Below, one piece after another: positions 10,109 to 20,314 of a DNA stretch of 64,000 nucleotides. A program made the translations under genes and the position numbers. Each line of letters opens with the position of its first letter. Within the stretch, counting starts at the first letter, position 1. The stretch spans positions 1,240,001 to 1,304,000 of the forward strand of contig NZ_CP015625.1 in NCBI RefSeq assembly GCF_002007565.1, in the 5' to 3' direction. The notes under the pieces are model-generated. The model saw nothing but the letters and a program-made list of their open reading frames with translations, did not search any database and was not told the DNA's origin. The stretch comes from Ditibartonella choladocola (lineage in GTDB: Bacteria; Pseudomonadota; Alphaproteobacteria; Rhizobiales; Rhizobiaceae).

Positions 10109-10690
10109 ATGAACACGGCATTTTCCATCCGACGCCTTGCTGCAACGCTGGGAACAGTCGCAATTCTTGGTATGGGCGTTAATTTTACCTATGCTGACGA
10201 TATTAGCGAAGCACAGTTGCAATCGGCACAAAAAGCAATTGCTGCAATCCATGCTACAGACCAATTTGATGAATTTCTCCCAAGCACCGCTCGTGATCTG
10301 AAAGACGAGTTGATGCGTAAAGACCCCAATCTCGCAAATGTTATTTCCGATACGGTTGATGAACAGGCAATGGCACTTGCCAAACGTCGCGCCGATTTGG
10401 AAAAAGAGGCCGCCCGTGCCTATGCCAAGCATTTTTCACAAGCCGAGCTTGACCAGATCACTGCCTTTTATACATCGGACACAGGTAAAAAATTGTTGAC
10501 AGAAGGTCCTGTTGCCGTTCGCGACATCCTTTCGGCTTATGACGTATGGCGTCAAGGTGTAGCTCAGGATCTGGCTGCAAATGTCGGAAAAGCAATGGCT
10601 CAAAAGCTTGGTACACAAAAACGTGCAGCACCCAATCCACCGGCAGCCGCGCAGAGTGCAAAGCCCAAGGCTCCCGCACCTGCACAATAA
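10109..10690 (+). CDS. DUF2059-domain exported protein
   Basis: 193 aa. A signal peptide with a hydrophobic stretch at about residues 12-28 is followed by a probable cleavage site at TYA-DD, so the protein is periplasmic. The helical middle contains the DUF2059 pattern (FSQAELDQITAFYTSDTGKKLL), which recurs in many proteobacterial exported proteins of unknown function. The last 25 residues are Ala/Pro/Lys-rich and look disordered. GGAG lies about 10 bases before the ATG. It sits 80 bp after rpiA and ends at a clear terminator, so rpiA and this gene may share a message. No enzymatic motif is visible. Confidence 0.85.
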   Translation: MNTAFSIRRLAATLGTVAILGMGVNFTYADDISEAQLQSAQKAIAAIHATDQFDEFLPSTARDLKDELMRKDPNLANVISDTVDEQAMALAKRRADLEKEAARAYAKHFSQAELDQITAFYTSDTGKKLLTEGPVAVRDILSAYDVWRQGVAQDLAANVGKAMAQKLGTQKRAAPNPPAAAQSAKPKAPAPAQ

Positions 10691-10710
10691 TCGGCTTTCA
10701 TCAAGTTTTG

Positions 10711-10743
10711 AAAATGGCGGCATTATTGTCGCCATTTTTTTTG
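10711..10743 (+). terminator. Rho-independent terminator after the DUF2059 gene
   Basis: Stem AAATGGCG/CGCCATTT around a 10-nt loop, running into eight T residues; 20 bp after the stop codon. Confidence 0.9.
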
Positions 10744-10867
10744 CCAAAAATTAAAAATACAGCTATTTCAGAAATCGGTTAAAGCAAATAACATTGTATT
10801 GGCTTATAATTCAGGCACTCCGGTACCATATTAAAAGTTCCAACAATTGAAGTGAAAGGAAGTCCCC

Positions 10868-12256
10868 GTGTCATCATATGATTTTGATCTGTTTGTAATA
10901 GGTGGTGGTTCGGGCGGTGTGCGTGCTGCACGTTTGGCCGGTGCGCTCGGAAAAAAAGTTGGCATTGCAGAAGAATATCGCATGGGCGGAACCTGCGTTA
11001 TCCGCGGTTGTGTGCCGAAAAAGCTTTTTGTCTATGCCTCGCAATATTCACAGGAGTTCAAGGATAGTCATGGCTTTGGCTGGACTCTGGATGATTACAA
11101 ATTCGACTGGACGCGGCTTCTTGAAGCTAAAAACAAAGAGATTGCCAGACTCGAAGGGCTTTATCGCAAAGGACTTGATAACAACCATGTCAAGATCTTT
11201 GAAAGCCGTGCCGTTTTTGTCGATGCTCACACATTGGAAATTAAAACAACCGGCGAACGGGTAACTGCCGAGAAAATTCTGATTGCAACAGGCGGTCATG
11301 TTTCCCGCCATCCGGAAATTATCGGAAACGAATTGTGTATCAGCTCGAATGAGGCTTTCAATCTGGACAAATTGCCTCAATCCATCGTGATAGCAGGCGG
11401 TGGCTATATTGCAGTAGAATTTGCAAACATTTTTCACGGACTGGGTGTGAAAACAACACTCGTTTACCGCGGTGATCTGATATTGCGCAAATTCGACTCC
11501 GATTTACGGCAACTGTTAAATGATGCCATGCAAGAAAAAGGTATTCGCATTTTATATAACGCAACGATCGAACAGGTTGAGAAAAATTCTGAAAACTTCA
11601 ACGTAAAGCTTTCGACAGGCGAAACATTGACGACGGGAAAAGTCATGCTGGCTCTCGGACGTTCGCCCAACACCGACGGATTGAATTTGGATAAAGCCGG
11701 AGTTGAATGTAATTCCCGTCATGCTATCATTGTCGACGACTATATGAAGACAAGTGCTGATAATATTTGGGCTGTGGGTGATGTTACCGACAGGATACAG
11801 CTAACACCTGTCGCAATCCATGAAGCAATGTGTTTTATCGAAACCGCTTTCAAAAACAATCCGACAAAGCCGGATCATGAACTTATTGCAACGGCTGTAT
11901 TTTCACAGCCCGAGATTGGCACAGTAGGGCTGACAGAAGAAGAGGCGGTGAAGAAGTTCCTGCGTGTCGAGGTTTATCGTGCTCTGTTCCGTCCGATGCG
12001 TAATACACTTTCGGGAAATACAGAAAAAATGCTCACCAAACTGGTTGTTGATGGAACGTCAAAACGGGTGGTGGGAGCCCATATACTGGGTCATGATGCA
12101 GCCGAGATGGCACAACTTCTCGGTGTCTCTCTCAAAGGCCAATTGACGAAAGATGTGTTTGATAGAACCATGGCGCTCCATCCGACGGCCTCTGAAGAAT
12201 TGGTTACAATGTATCAACCCACTTATGTTTACGAAAACGGAAAGAAGTTGAATTGA
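10868..12256 (+). CDS. gor: Glutathione-disulfide reductase
   Basis: An NADPH-dependent flavoenzyme that regenerates reduced glutathione in the cytoplasm. 462 aa. The FAD-binding GGGSGG is at residues 12-17, and the redox-active disulfide is Cys43-Cys48 in GTCVIRGCVPKK. A second nucleotide-binding fold follows (IAGGGYIAVEFA). The interface catalytic pair is His438 and Glu443 in HPTASEE. The CVIRGC form of the active site is the one usual in alphaproteobacteria. The start is GTG with AAAGGAAG upstream; homologues begin with the same YDFDLFVIG. The gene stands alone between two intergenic gaps. Confidence 0.95.
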   Translation: MSSYDFDLFVIGGGSGGVRAARLAGALGKKVGIAEEYRMGGTCVIRGCVPKKLFVYASQYSQEFKDSHGFGWTLDDYKFDWTRLLEAKNKEIARLEGLYRKGLDNNHVKIFESRAVFVDAHTLEIKTTGERVTAEKILIATGGHVSRHPEIIGNELCISSNEAFNLDKLPQSIVIAGGGYIAVEFANIFHGLGVKTTLVYRGDLILRKFDSDLRQLLNDAMQEKGIRILYNATIEQVEKNSENFNVKLSTGETLTTGKVMLALGRSPNTDGLNLDKAGVECNSRHAIIVDDYMKTSADNIWAVGDVTDRIQLTPVAIHEAMCFIETAFKNNPTKPDHELIATAVFSQPEIGTVGLTEEEAVKKFLRVEVYRALFRPMRNTLSGNTEKMLTKLVVDGTSKRVVGAHILGHDAAEMAQLLGVSLKGQLTKDVFDRTMALHPTASEELVTMYQPTYVYENGKKLN

Positions 12257-12384
12257 ATAAGGATGTGTTCAGTCGAACGGAAGTTGTTAAATTGTAGTAA
12301 AAAAAGCGGAATTCCACTTTTAGAGAGACCATGGACTTGGCTTTAAACAACAATTCTGTTTATATCATAAAGTAGGTAGGTGCA

Positions 12385-12414
12385 CCTGATCCGGGATATT
12401 TTTAAATCCCGATA
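12385..12414 (+). promoter_or_regulatory. Small hairpins in the leader of the DAHP synthase gene
   Basis: Two dyads lie 45-75 bases before the gene: AGGTGCACCT, and CGGGAT...ATCCCG at 12392-12411 followed by ATAAAAGG. No leader peptide rich in Trp, Phe or Tyr is visible. These may be only incidental, but the position fits a 5' leader. Confidence 0.25.
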
Positions 12415-12455
12415 AAAGGACACCGGAACTATATTTTATACCGTAAAGTGAGATA

Positions 12456-13835
12456 ATGATGACTAAAAATTGGACGCCTGCATCTTGGAGATCAAAACCG
12501 ATTAAGCAGGTACCGACTTATCCTGATCCTGTAGCATTGGCTCATGTAGAAAGTGAATTGCGCCGTTATCCACCTTTGGTATTTGCCGGTGAAGCGCGCA
12601 ATTTGAAGCATGAACTTTCACTGGTTGCAGAAGGAAAGGCTTTCCTGTTGCAAGGGGGTGATTGTGCAGAAAGTTTCGCCGAGCATGAAGCTGATAATAT
12701 CCGCGATTTTTTCCGCGTATTTTTACAGATGGCGATTGCATTGACTTTCGGCGCTTCAAAGCCGGTGGTAAAAGTCGGCCGCATTGCCGGACAATTTGCA
12801 AAACCGAGATCTTCCGATACTGAAACCAAGGATGGTGTTACCTTGCCATCCTATCGTGGCGACATCATAAACGGAATAGAGTTCGATAAAGCTTCTCGTA
12901 CACCCGATCCACAGCGCATGTCGGAAGTTTACCGGCAATCGGCAGCAACTTTGAATTTGTTGCGTGCCTTTGCTCAAGGTGGCTATGCCAATCTGGATAA
13001 TGTCCATAAATGGATGTTGGGGTTTATTGCCAACAGCCCGCAGGGCGAACGTTATAGCAAGCTTGCACAACGCATTTCAGAAACAATGGATTTTATGCGG
13101 GCAATAGGTATAACAGCCAATACAAATTCGTCATTGCGTGAAACGTCATTTTATACAAGCCATGAAGGGCTTCTCCTCGGTTATGAAGAAGCGCTAACGC
13201 GCGTTGATTCTACATCGGGTGACTGGTATGCGACATCGGGGCATATGCTCTGGATCGGAGATCGTACACGTCAGTCCGATCATGCGCATGTCGAATATTG
13301 TCGCGGTATCAAAAACCCGATCGGCCTTAAATGCGGTCCGTCACTTGAACCTGATGATTTGTTGAGACTGATTGATATTCTCAATCCCGAAAACGAGGCG
13401 GGAAGACTGACACTGATTGCCCGTTTCGGTTACGACAAAGTAGGAGATCACCTTCCGCAACTCATTCGTGCTGTTGAACGCGAAGGTAAAAAGGTTGTCT
13501 GGTCTTGTGATCCGATGCATGGCAATACCATTACGGCCAACGGTTATAAAACCCGCCCGTTTGAACGGATTTTGAAAGAGGTGGAAAACTTCTTCGCTGT
13601 CCATCATGCAGAGGGAACTTATCCCGGTGGTATCCATATCGAAATGACCGGACGTGATGTCACTGAATGTACGGGTGGCGCCCATGCCATTTCGGCAGAA
13701 CATCTTTCCGATAGGTATCACACCCATTGTGATCCGCGGCTGAACGCCGATCAGGCACTTGAATTGGCGTTTCTTGTTGCAGAGCTTTTGAAAAAACAAC
13801 GGGATGCCGAGACAACACAGGCAACTGCCCGCTAG
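12456..13835 (+). CDS. aroG: 3-deoxy-7-phosphoheptulonate synthase, class II
   Basis: Joins phosphoenolpyruvate and erythrose 4-phosphate in the first step of the shikimate pathway to aromatic amino acids. 459 aa, belonging to the class II (plant-type) family. The signatures are [11 protein letters not shown] near residue 65, [15 protein letters not shown] near 110, and the late block [12 protein letters not shown] followed by [15 protein letters not shown]. Two adjacent in-frame ATGs (12456, 12459) are possible starts, and the ribosome site is weak. The gene ends just before the diacylglycerol kinase gene. Class II enzymes are the rule in this order, so nothing unusual is implied. Confidence 0.95.
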   Translation: MMTKNWTPASWRSKPIKQVPTYPDPVALAHVESELRRYPPLVFAGEARNLKHELSLVAEGKAFLLQGGDCAESFAEHEADNIRDFFRVFLQMAIALTFGASKPVVKVGRIAGQFAKPRSSDTETKDGVTLPSYRGDIINGIEFDKASRTPDPQRMSEVYRQSAATLNLLRAFAQGGYANLDNVHKWMLGFIANSPQGERYSKLAQRISETMDFMRAIGITANTNSSLRETSFYTSHEGLLLGYEEALTRVDSTSGDWYATSGHMLWIGDRTRQSDHAHVEYCRGIKNPIGLKCGPSLEPDDLLRLIDILNPENEAGRLTLIARFGYDKVGDHLPQLIRAVEREGKKVVWSCDPMHGNTITANGYKTRPFERILKEVENFFAVHHAEGTYPGGIHIEMTGRDVTECTGGAHAISAEHLSDRYHTHCDPRLNADQALELAFLVAELLKKQRDAETTQATAR

Positions 13836-13875
13836 AGAAATTAAAACACAATTTTTGACATCGGATGAAAAACGC

Positions 13876-14229
13876 ATGGAGAGATTATTCAAAGCATTTT
13901 TGAATTCCCTCCGTGCGGTCAAATATTTGTTGACTCACGAAAAGGCTGTTATTCAAGAGACAATTCTTTTCGTGATTTCTCTGCCTGTAGCCTTCTTTTT
14001 GACCGATAATTGGCAAAGCTTTTTATTGCTTTGCGGTTCTATACTTTTTGTTATTATTGTCGAGGTATTGAATACCGCTATCGAAGCGACCTGCAACGCC
14101 ATCACCCGCGAATATCGTGAAGATATAAAAATTGCCAAGGATGCGGGTTCTCTAGCGGTTCTTCTTTCTATTCTCTTAACGATATGTATATGGATTTCGG
14201 TCATTTTAAAAACGTTGTTTTTCGTTTAA
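13876..14229 (+). CDS. dgkA: Diacylglycerol kinase
   Basis: A small integral membrane kinase that phosphorylates diacylglycerol to phosphatidic acid, recycling the lipid left after periplasmic glucan or LPS decoration. 117 aa from the ATG at 13876, close to the E. coli size. Three hydrophobic helices are visible (about residues 28-45, 50-68 and 95-115). The family signature EVLNTAIEATCNAI sits after the second helix. The frame is open upstream to 13804, which would overlap aroG, but homologues begin near ERLFKAFLNS. It follows aroG by 40 bp and is probably co-transcribed with it. Confidence 0.9.
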   Translation: MERLFKAFLNSLRAVKYLLTHEKAVIQETILFVISLPVAFFLTDNWQSFLLLCGSILFVIIVEVLNTAIEATCNAITREYREDIKIAKDAGSLAVLLSILLTICIWISVILKTLFFV

Positions 14230-14273
14230 CATATGCCGTTGCAAGGGCAACGATGACAGGCTAAATCAAGACC

Positions 14274-15950
14274 ATGACCAAAAAGCTGATAGAAAATGAT
14301 CTGACGCTCGCTGTTGCACAATTCAATCCGGTTGTTGGCGACATTGAAGGCAATTTGAATCTTGCCTTGAAAGCCCATAACGAGGCGAGTGAAGCCGGTG
14401 CCGACCTTCTACTGTTTACCGAGCTTTTTATCAGCGGTTATCCTCCTGAAGATCTTGTGCTGAAACCGTCTTTCATTGAAACATGTGAAAAAGCATTGTC
14501 GAAACTTGCATTGGCAACGGCTACGGGTGCCGGTATTATCGTCGGTGTTCCGATACGTCGAAAAGGTCACGTCTATAACGCCGCAGTCGTTCTTGACGGG
14601 GGAAAGGTCATTGCCGAATGCCTGAAATTCGACCTGCCGAATTATAGCGAGTTTGACGAAAAACGGGTTTTTTCTGCCGGACCATGTCCGCAGCCGGTGG
14701 AATTCCGTGGCATGAAGATCGGTTTGCCAATTTGTGAAGATATCTGGAATGATGATGAAGTCGCAGCCCGACTTGCCGAAGCAGGCGCGGAAATCATACT
14801 CGTTCCCAATGGCTCTCCTTATAATCGTGAAAAACCGGAATTACGCTATGAAGTCGTTAAAAAACAGGTATTGAAATCTTCTCTGCCAATTGTTTATGCG
14901 AATGAAGTCGGCGGTCAGGATGAACTTGTTTTCGATGGTGGGTCATTTGCTGTCAATGCAAATGGAACGCTTGCCTTTCAAATGAAGCATTTTCAAAGCG
15001 AGCTTGCATATAGTCGCTGGCAAAAACAGAATGGTAAATGGTCTTGTGTTTCGGGACCTCAGGAAAAAATGCTTCATGATGCAGCAGCCGATTATCAGGC
15101 TTGCGTTCTAGGCTTTGGCGATTATGTCAATAAAAACCGGTTCAAGAGTGTTGTATTGGGGCTTTCGGGTGGTATCGATTCAGCCTTATGTGCGGCCATT
15201 GCAACCGATGCACTTGGAGCAGAACGTGTTCACGCTATTATGCTTCCCTATAACTATACCTCTTCGGAATCGATAAGGGATGCGGAAGAATGTGCGAAGA
15301 TGCTGGGCTGCCGGTATGACACAGTACCGATTGCCAAACCGGTCGAAGGATTTGAACAGGCTCTAAAACCGCTTTTCCAAGGCACAAAGGCCGATATTAC
15401 CGAGGAAAATTTACAAAGCCGGACACGCGGCACAATTTTGATGGCCATATCGAACAAGTTCGGCGCAATGGTTGTAACCACCGGAAACAAATCTGAAATG
15501 TCGGTTGGTTACGCTACGCTTTATGGCGATATGAATGGCGGCTTTAATCCGATAAAAGACATTTATAAAATGCAGGTTTATGCGCTTTCAAACTGGCGCA
15601 ATAACCATTTTCCAATGAACGGCTTGGGACCAAAAGCCGCGGTCATTCCGCAAAATATTATTGATAAGGCACCATCGGCCGAACTGCGTGAAAACCAGAA
15701 AGACGAGGATTCACTTCCTCCATATCCGGTACTTGATGATGTTTTGCGTTGCCTCGTCGATGAAGAAATGAGTGTTTCCCAAATAGTCGAACGTGGACAT
15801 CCGAGAGATTTGGTCGAAAGGATCGAGCATTTGCTCTATATATCCGAATATAAAAGACGCCAATCGGCTCCCGGCGTAAAAATAAGCCATAAAAATTTCG
15901 GTCGTGATCGTCGCTACCCCATTACCAATCGTTTCCGCGATAAAAATTGA
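14274..15950 (+). CDS. nadE: Glutamine-dependent NAD+ synthetase
   Basis: Amidates deamido-NAD to NAD using ammonia released from glutamine. 558 aa, the usual length of the two-domain form. The N-terminal nitrilase domain has the catalytic triad Glu50 (FTELFISGY), Lys118 (CLKFDLPNY) and Cys154 (PICEDIW). The C-terminal ATP-pyrophosphatase domain has SGGIDS at 298-303. The gene ends 8 bp before the likely start of the second gltX, so the two form an operon. NAD kinase, which acts next in NADP synthesis, is nearby at 19306-20079 on the other strand. Confidence 0.96.
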   Translation: MTKKLIENDLTLAVAQFNPVVGDIEGNLNLALKAHNEASEAGADLLLFTELFISGYPPEDLVLKPSFIETCEKALSKLALATATGAGIIVGVPIRRKGHVYNAAVVLDGGKVIAECLKFDLPNYSEFDEKRVFSAGPCPQPVEFRGMKIGLPICEDIWNDDEVAARLAEAGAEIILVPNGSPYNREKPELRYEVVKKQVLKSSLPIVYANEVGGQDELVFDGGSFAVNANGTLAFQMKHFQSELAYSRWQKQNGKWSCVSGPQEKMLHDAAADYQACVLGFGDYVNKNRFKSVVLGLSGGIDSALCAAIATDALGAERVHAIMLPYNYTSSESIRDAEECAKMLGCRYDTVPIAKPVEGFEQALKPLFQGTKADITEENLQSRTRGTILMAISNKFGAMVVTTGNKSEMSVGYATLYGDMNGGFNPIKDIYKMQVYALSNWRNNHFPMNGLGPKAAVIPQNIIDKAPSAELRENQKDEDSLPPYPVLDDVLRCLVDEEMSVSQIVERGHPRDLVERIEHLLYISEYKRRQSAPGVKISHKNFGRDRRYPITNRFRDKN

Positions 15951-15958
15951 GTTGTTTT

Positions 15959-17329
15959 ATGATAAAAGTTCGTTTTGCACCCTCGCCAACCGGTTATATT
16001 CACATCGGTAATACCAGAATTGCTTTGTTTAATTGGCTGTTTGCCAAGGCCGAACAGGGTAAATATGTTTTACGTTTCGATGATACAGACATCGAACGCT
16101 CCAAACAGGAATATATTGATGGAATCGGTATTGACCTCGACTGGCTCGGTATCAAACCGGATGAAATCTATTATCAGTCCAAGCGATTTGACCGCTATAA
16201 TGATGTCGTTGAAAAGTTGAAACAGCAAGGTCTTCTTTATCCCTGTTATGAAACACAGGAAGAGCTTGAAAGACGGCGTAAAATTCGTTTGTCTCGCAAA
16301 CTTCCGCCAATCTATGGACGTGAATCTTTAAAACTTGAGCCGGAAGAAATAAAAGCATTTGAGGCCGAAGGCCGCAAACCTCATTGGCGCTTCAAACTGC
16401 CCAATTTTGATACCGACCCGTTCAAGACGAGACGCACCGATGTCCATTGGAATGATGTTGTGCGTGGGCCGCAAACAATTGATCTTGCGTCTATGTCGGA
16501 TCCGATCCTCATTCGCGAGGATGGAAGTTATCTTTATACCCTGCCTTCTGTCGTAGATGATATTGACATGGGTATAACCCATATTATTCGCGGCGATGAC
16601 CATGTTACAAATACCGGCGTTCAAATAGCAATTTTTGAGGCACTTGGTGCTCATGCACCGACATTCGGCCATATCAATCTGCTTACGACCATTTCGGGTG
16701 AAGGTCTTTCTAAACGTAAAGGTGACCTGTCAATCCGTTCATTACGGGAAGAAGGTTTTGAACCTATGGCTGTCGAGTCATTGGCGGTTCTGATTGGAAC
16801 TTCCGAAAATGTAACAGCATGCAGAACCCAGGAAGAGTTGCTGGAACACTTCGATCTGGCATCTGCATCAAAGTCGTCGGCAAAATTCGATCCGGCCGAT
16901 TTGTTAACGCTTAACAAGCATATTGTGCATTTGCTGGAATTTGATGAAGTCAAGGCACGTCTGGAGAAATTGGGTATAGCCGGAAAAGATGCTTCACCCT
17001 TCTGGTATGCAGTACGCGGCAATATTGACAAGGTAAACGAAGCCAAGTTCTGGTGGGAAAGATTGGAGAAAGACGGTTCTTTTAACGCTGTTTCAGAGGA
17101 AGATCGTGATTATGTTCACCAATCTGTTTCCTATTTACCGGAAGGCGAATTTAACGAAACAAGCTGGAAAAGCTGGACGGAAGCATTAAAAAAAGCAACA
17201 GGCCGAAAGGGCAGGGCACTTTTTATGCCATTGCGGCAGGCGCTCACCGGCCTCGATCATGGACCGGAAATGGCAGCATTATTACCGCTATTGGGAAAAA
17301 CCAAAACTCTTAAGCGTTTAAAAGCTTGA
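15959..17329 (+). CDS. gltX: Glutamyl-tRNA synthetase, copy 2
   Basis: Class I synthetase of 456 aa. The HIGH motif is IHIGN at residues 14-18 and the KMSKS loop is GLSKRKGD at 249-256. It differs widely from copy 1 at 3930-5351, for example KRKGD against KRHGA, so it is an old paralogue and not a recent duplicate. One of the two enzymes in alphaproteobacteria may specialise in tRNA-Gln, to be amidated by GatCAB; that is an inference here. The open frame begins at a TTG at 15947 that overlaps the nadE stop. The ATG at 15959 fits the family N-terminus ([12 protein letters not shown]) better. It ends at a good terminator. Confidence 0.93.
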   Translation: MIKVRFAPSPTGYIHIGNTRIALFNWLFAKAEQGKYVLRFDDTDIERSKQEYIDGIGIDLDWLGIKPDEIYYQSKRFDRYNDVVEKLKQQGLLYPCYETQEELERRRKIRLSRKLPPIYGRESLKLEPEEIKAFEAEGRKPHWRFKLPNFDTDPFKTRRTDVHWNDVVRGPQTIDLASMSDPILIREDGSYLYTLPSVVDDIDMGITHIIRGDDHVTNTGVQIAIFEALGAHAPTFGHINLLTTISGEGLSKRKGDLSIRSLREEGFEPMAVESLAVLIGTSENVTACRTQEELLEHFDLASASKSSAKFDPADLLTLNKHIVHLLEFDEVKARLEKLGIAGKDASPFWYAVRGNIDKVNEAKFWWERLEKDGSFNAVSEEDRDYVHQSVSYLPEGEFNETSWKSWTEALKKATGRKGRALFMPLRQALTGLDHGPEMAALLPLLGKTKTLKRLKA

Positions 17330-17355
17330 ACTTGATGTTTAAAGAAACACCAATA

Positions 17356-17391
17356 GAGGCAGATTAGCAGATGTTGATCTGCCTTTTCTTT
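17356..17391 (+). terminator. Rho-independent terminator of nadE-gltX2
   Basis: Stem GGCAGAT/ATCTGCC at 17358-17364 and 17377-17383, followed by TTTTCTTT. Confidence 0.88.
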
Positions 17392-17536
17392 AATCAAAAA
17401 TTTTCTATTTGGCCAAAAGCCACCGGTACGTAAGGCTGCTATTTTTATCTGATAAAATCAATATTGGCGGCGAAATACCGCTTCAAACCGCTGAATTTTC
17501 CGCTCTATAACAATGCCGGATGAAACGAACGGAGAA
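17392..17536. other. Spacer between gltX2 terminator and the repeat array
   Basis: No gene and no strong structure seen. Together with the terminator and the repeat array it makes up the 362-bp gap between gltX2 and the DEAD-box helicase gene. Confidence 0.5.
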
Positions 17537-17703
17537 ACGGTTAAATCAACCCTCGTATGGCTAAATCAGCCCAGCCCACGGCTAAATCAGCCAATGTACG
17601 GCTAAATCAATCCCGCGTACGGCTAAATCAGCCTTGCGTACGACAAATAATCAGCCCCGCGTACCATTAAATCACCCCGCTTACGGCTAAATCAGCCCCG
17701 TGT
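17537..17703. repeat. Array of eight ~21-bp tandem repeats overlapping a stop codon
   Basis: Eight contiguous units of 20-23 bp with consensus ACGGCTAAATCAGCCCCGCGT. They start at 17537, 17557, 17578, 17598, 17619, 17640, 17663 and 17683. Units 2, 3, 5 and 8 keep GGCTAAATCAGCC, a small dyad (GGCT/AGCC); the others are diverged. The last unit covers the end of the DEAD-box helicase gene, and the TCA inside it supplies that gene's TGA stop. A degenerate ninth piece (ATCAATCAGCAT) may lie at 17704-17715, inside the coding region. The unit lengths are not all multiples of three. Confidence 0.92.
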
Positions 17704-19164
17704 ATCAATCAGCATAAAAGCGGGAATATCGTTCCCGAACCCTTTCGGAGAGGCGGGTTCTTTTGACAATTTACCGGCGTAATTTTTTGAAGAGTCGTTG
17801 GAACGAACATCCGTTGCAGAAGCATGCTTAAGGCTTGGCTCAGCATCTTTTGTTTTTTCAACTTTTTCGACAGGCAGCTTTTCACGGCTTTTGCTTTCCT
17901 GCTTTTGCTCGGCCTTGTCTGTTCGTTTTTTCGCGTTTCTTCCGGTTTTCGATTCTGCCGATTTGGAGCGTTTGTCGTTACGGTTTGGCTCTTCCTCGCT
18001 CGTATCCTGTTTCAGCGAAGCGAGATCGCCATTATACCAATCGATTTTCTGATCGCTCATCTTTTCGATTGCGTCGACGTATTTTTTATCTGCCGTTGTA
18101 ACGATAGTGAAAGCTTTTCCCGATTTTCCGGCTCGACCGGTTCGTCCGATACGGTGAACATAATCTTCTGCATGGGTTGGAACATCGTAGTTAAAGACGT
18201 GACTTACATCCGGAATATCAAGACCTCTGGCAGCAACGTCGGAAGCAACCAGCAAAGCAATTTTTCCTTCCTTGAAATTCGCCAGCATAGTCATGCGCGA
18301 GCGTTGATCCATGTCGCCATGAAGTGCACCGACGCTGAAGTTATGGCGTACGAGCGAACGAAACAGCTCCGATATATCTTTTTTCCGATTACAAAAGATA
18401 ATTGCGTTTTTTAATTCATTTCCTTCATTATGAATGAGGTCGCGCAAGACTGCACGCTTTTCCCAGGATTTACGGCCGGAAGCGACGAGCTTTTGCGTAA
18501 TTGTGGTGGCGGTTGAAGAGGCTTTTGCGATCTCAATCCTGACCGGATTATGCAGGAATTGCTCGGTCAATTTGGTAATTTCGGGTGCCATGGTTGCCGA
18601 AAAAAACAACGTCTGGCGGGTAAACGGAATGAGTTTACAAATACGTTCAATATCGGGAATAAATCCCATATCAAGCATACGATCTGCTTCATCGATAACC
18701 AGAATTTCAACGCCGGTTAACAACAACTTGCCCCGCTCGAAATGATCGAGGAGTCGTCCCGGAGTAGCAATCAGGACATCCGCTCCACGGTCAAGCTTGC
18801 GATCCTGATCGTCAAACGACACGCCGCCAATGAGAAGTGCCACACTCAAGTGATGATTGGCGCCATATTGATCGAAATTCTCTTTCACTTGCGCAGCAAG
18901 TTCACGTGTCGGTTCAAGAATGAGGGTGCGGGGCATTCGTGCCCTTGCGCGCCCTTTTTCAAGAAGCGTCAACATTGGAAGTACAAAGGAAGCAGTTTTC
19001 CCCGTACCGGTCTGGGCAATGCCCAATACATCCTCATGCTTCAGGACATGAGGAATGGCTCCAAGTTGTATTGGCGTCGGTTCTTCATATCCAACGGATT
19101 TTACTGCTTCGAGAACCTTTTCAGAAAGGCCCAAATCACTGAAACTGGTCAAAGGCGCTATCAC
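17692..19164 (-). CDS. DEAD-box ATP-dependent RNA helicase, RhlE-like
   Basis: Unwinds RNA secondary structure in ribosome assembly or mRNA decay. 490 aa. The motifs stand in order: Q motif PTPIQ at 29-33, AQTGTGKT at 50-57, PTRELA at 85-90, TPGR at 134-137, DEAD at 158-161, SAT at 189-191, ARGLDIPDV, and HRIGRTGRAG near 340. From about residue 385 the tail is a Lys/Ser/Glu-rich, low-complexity extension of about 100 residues. The start is GTG with GAGAAAGA upstream. The stop codon and the last three residues (TRG) come from the adjoining ~21-bp repeat array. That suggests the array has reached or reshaped the gene's end. Confidence 0.93.
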   Translation of the reverse strand: MIAPLTSFSDLGLSEKVLEAVKSVGYEEPTPIQLGAIPHVLKHEDVLGIAQTGTGKTASFVLPMLTLLEKGRARARMPRTLILEPTRELAAQVKENFDQYGANHHLSVALLIGGVSFDDQDRKLDRGADVLIATPGRLLDHFERGKLLLTGVEILVIDEADRMLDMGFIPDIERICKLIPFTRQTLFFSATMAPEITKLTEQFLHNPVRIEIAKASSTATTITQKLVASGRKSWEKRAVLRDLIHNEGNELKNAIIFCNRKKDISELFRSLVRHNFSVGALHGDMDQRSRMTMLANFKEGKIALLVASDVAARGLDIPDVSHVFNYDVPTHAEDYVHRIGRTGRAGKSGKAFTIVTTADKKYVDAIEKMSDQKIDWYNGDLASLKQDTSEEEPNRNDKRSKSAESKTGRNAKKRTDKAEQKQESKSREKLPVEKVEKTKDAEPSLKHASATDVRSNDSSKNYAGKLSKEPASPKGFGNDIPAFMLIDTRG

Positions 19165-19305
19165 TCTTTCTCTTTTTCGCCCAACTTTTATGACTATGGT
19201 CAGGACAAGTCAGCCAACTTACACCCCTTACAAAGGCGTTAAGGTGCAATCATAAAAAAGTCAACAAAAACCCTTGTTCGCCACGCGTTTTAACGTGTAT
19301 TCTTC

Positions 19306-20079
19306 TTAATAACGGAATTGTTCGGATAATATACGCTCATCCCATGAATGGTTAGAATCAAATAAAATAGAGGCCTTAACGCCCTTTGCTAATGAAATAA
19401 TTACCGAACTCACGGATTTTACTTCAACATTGTCTGCGGCAGCATTAACAGGTCGCTTATCCAATTCCAGCATATCAAAACGGACAGTCACAGAATTGGG
19501 CAACAGCGCACCATGCCAACGCCTTGGCCGGAACGGGCTAACCGGCGTGAGAGCCAGTAGCGGGGCAAGTAAAGGTAATATCGGCCCTTGTGCCGAAAGG
19601 TTATAAGCAGTCGAACCAGCCGGAGTTGCAACCATGACCCCGTCACAATTCAGTTCATCCATACGCACTTTGTCGTCAATACTGATTTTGATTTTGGCCG
19701 CCTGATATGATTGCCGGAACAGCGAGACTTCATTGATCGCCAATGCCTCGACATGGCCTTCACAGATCGAATCCGCTATCATTCTGAGAGGTTTTATATC
19801 TTCTTTGTGCGCTTTGGCGATGCGTTGCGGCAGATTTGCTATTCTATATTCGTTCATAAGAAAGCCGACCGACCCGCGATTCATTCCGTAAATGGGCTTT
19901 CCGGAATTCATGAAGTTACGTAAAACTTCCAGCATTGTTCCATCACCACCCAATACAACAATGACATCGGCTTCATCCACTGCCGATTGGCCATAACGGT
20001 CAATCAGAGCTTGCATCGAACTTTTTGCCTGTTCGGTTCTGGATGCAATAAAATGAAACCGCTCTATAGATTTATCCAT
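19306..20079 (-). CDS. nadK: NAD kinase
   Basis: Phosphorylates NAD to NADP with ATP in the cytoplasm. 257 aa from the ATG at 20079, the length usual in Rhizobiales. The GGDGT motif is at residues 44-48, Asn116-Glu117 follows, and NCDGVMVATPAGSTAY is at 144-159. The open frame runs 24 codons upstream to 20151, but that extension (NPNVRPANSNSSE...) is not family-like, and a GGA precedes the ATG at 20079. The gene is transcribed in the same direction as the DEAD-box helicase, 141 bp upstream of it. Confidence 0.94.
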   Translation of the reverse strand: MDKSIERFHFIASRTEQAKSSMQALIDRYGQSAVDEADVIVVLGGDGTMLEVLRNFMNSGKPIYGMNRGSVGFLMNEYRIANLPQRIAKAHKEDIKPLRMIADSICEGHVEALAINEVSLFRQSYQAAKIKISIDDKVRMDELNCDGVMVATPAGSTAYNLSAQGPILPLLAPLLALTPVSPFRPRRWHGALLPNSVTVRFDMLELDKRPVNAAADNVEVKSVSSVIISLAKGVKASILFDSNHSWDERILSEQFRY

Positions 20080-20314
20080 AAAATTATTCCGCTTTTCCGG
20101 GAGCCTGGTCTCAGAAGAGTTTGAATTTGCAGGCCGCACATTGGGATTCAATATAAAAACAAAACATTGGATACTTAATCTGTAAAAACAGTTTTTTCAA
20201 TCATTGACAATTTCTGCTGCCTTAGTTCATGAATAATGGCAAGTTCTTGTCATTCGTTCAGCAAATAATTGAAACGCAAGCCGAAAAGAAACGGTTACCC
20301 AAAAAGGTGAAGTG

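Noticed and set aside
17537..17703. Reading the repeat array as a CRISPR
   Set aside because: Units follow one another without unique spacers and are only ~21 bp, so it is a tandem repeat.
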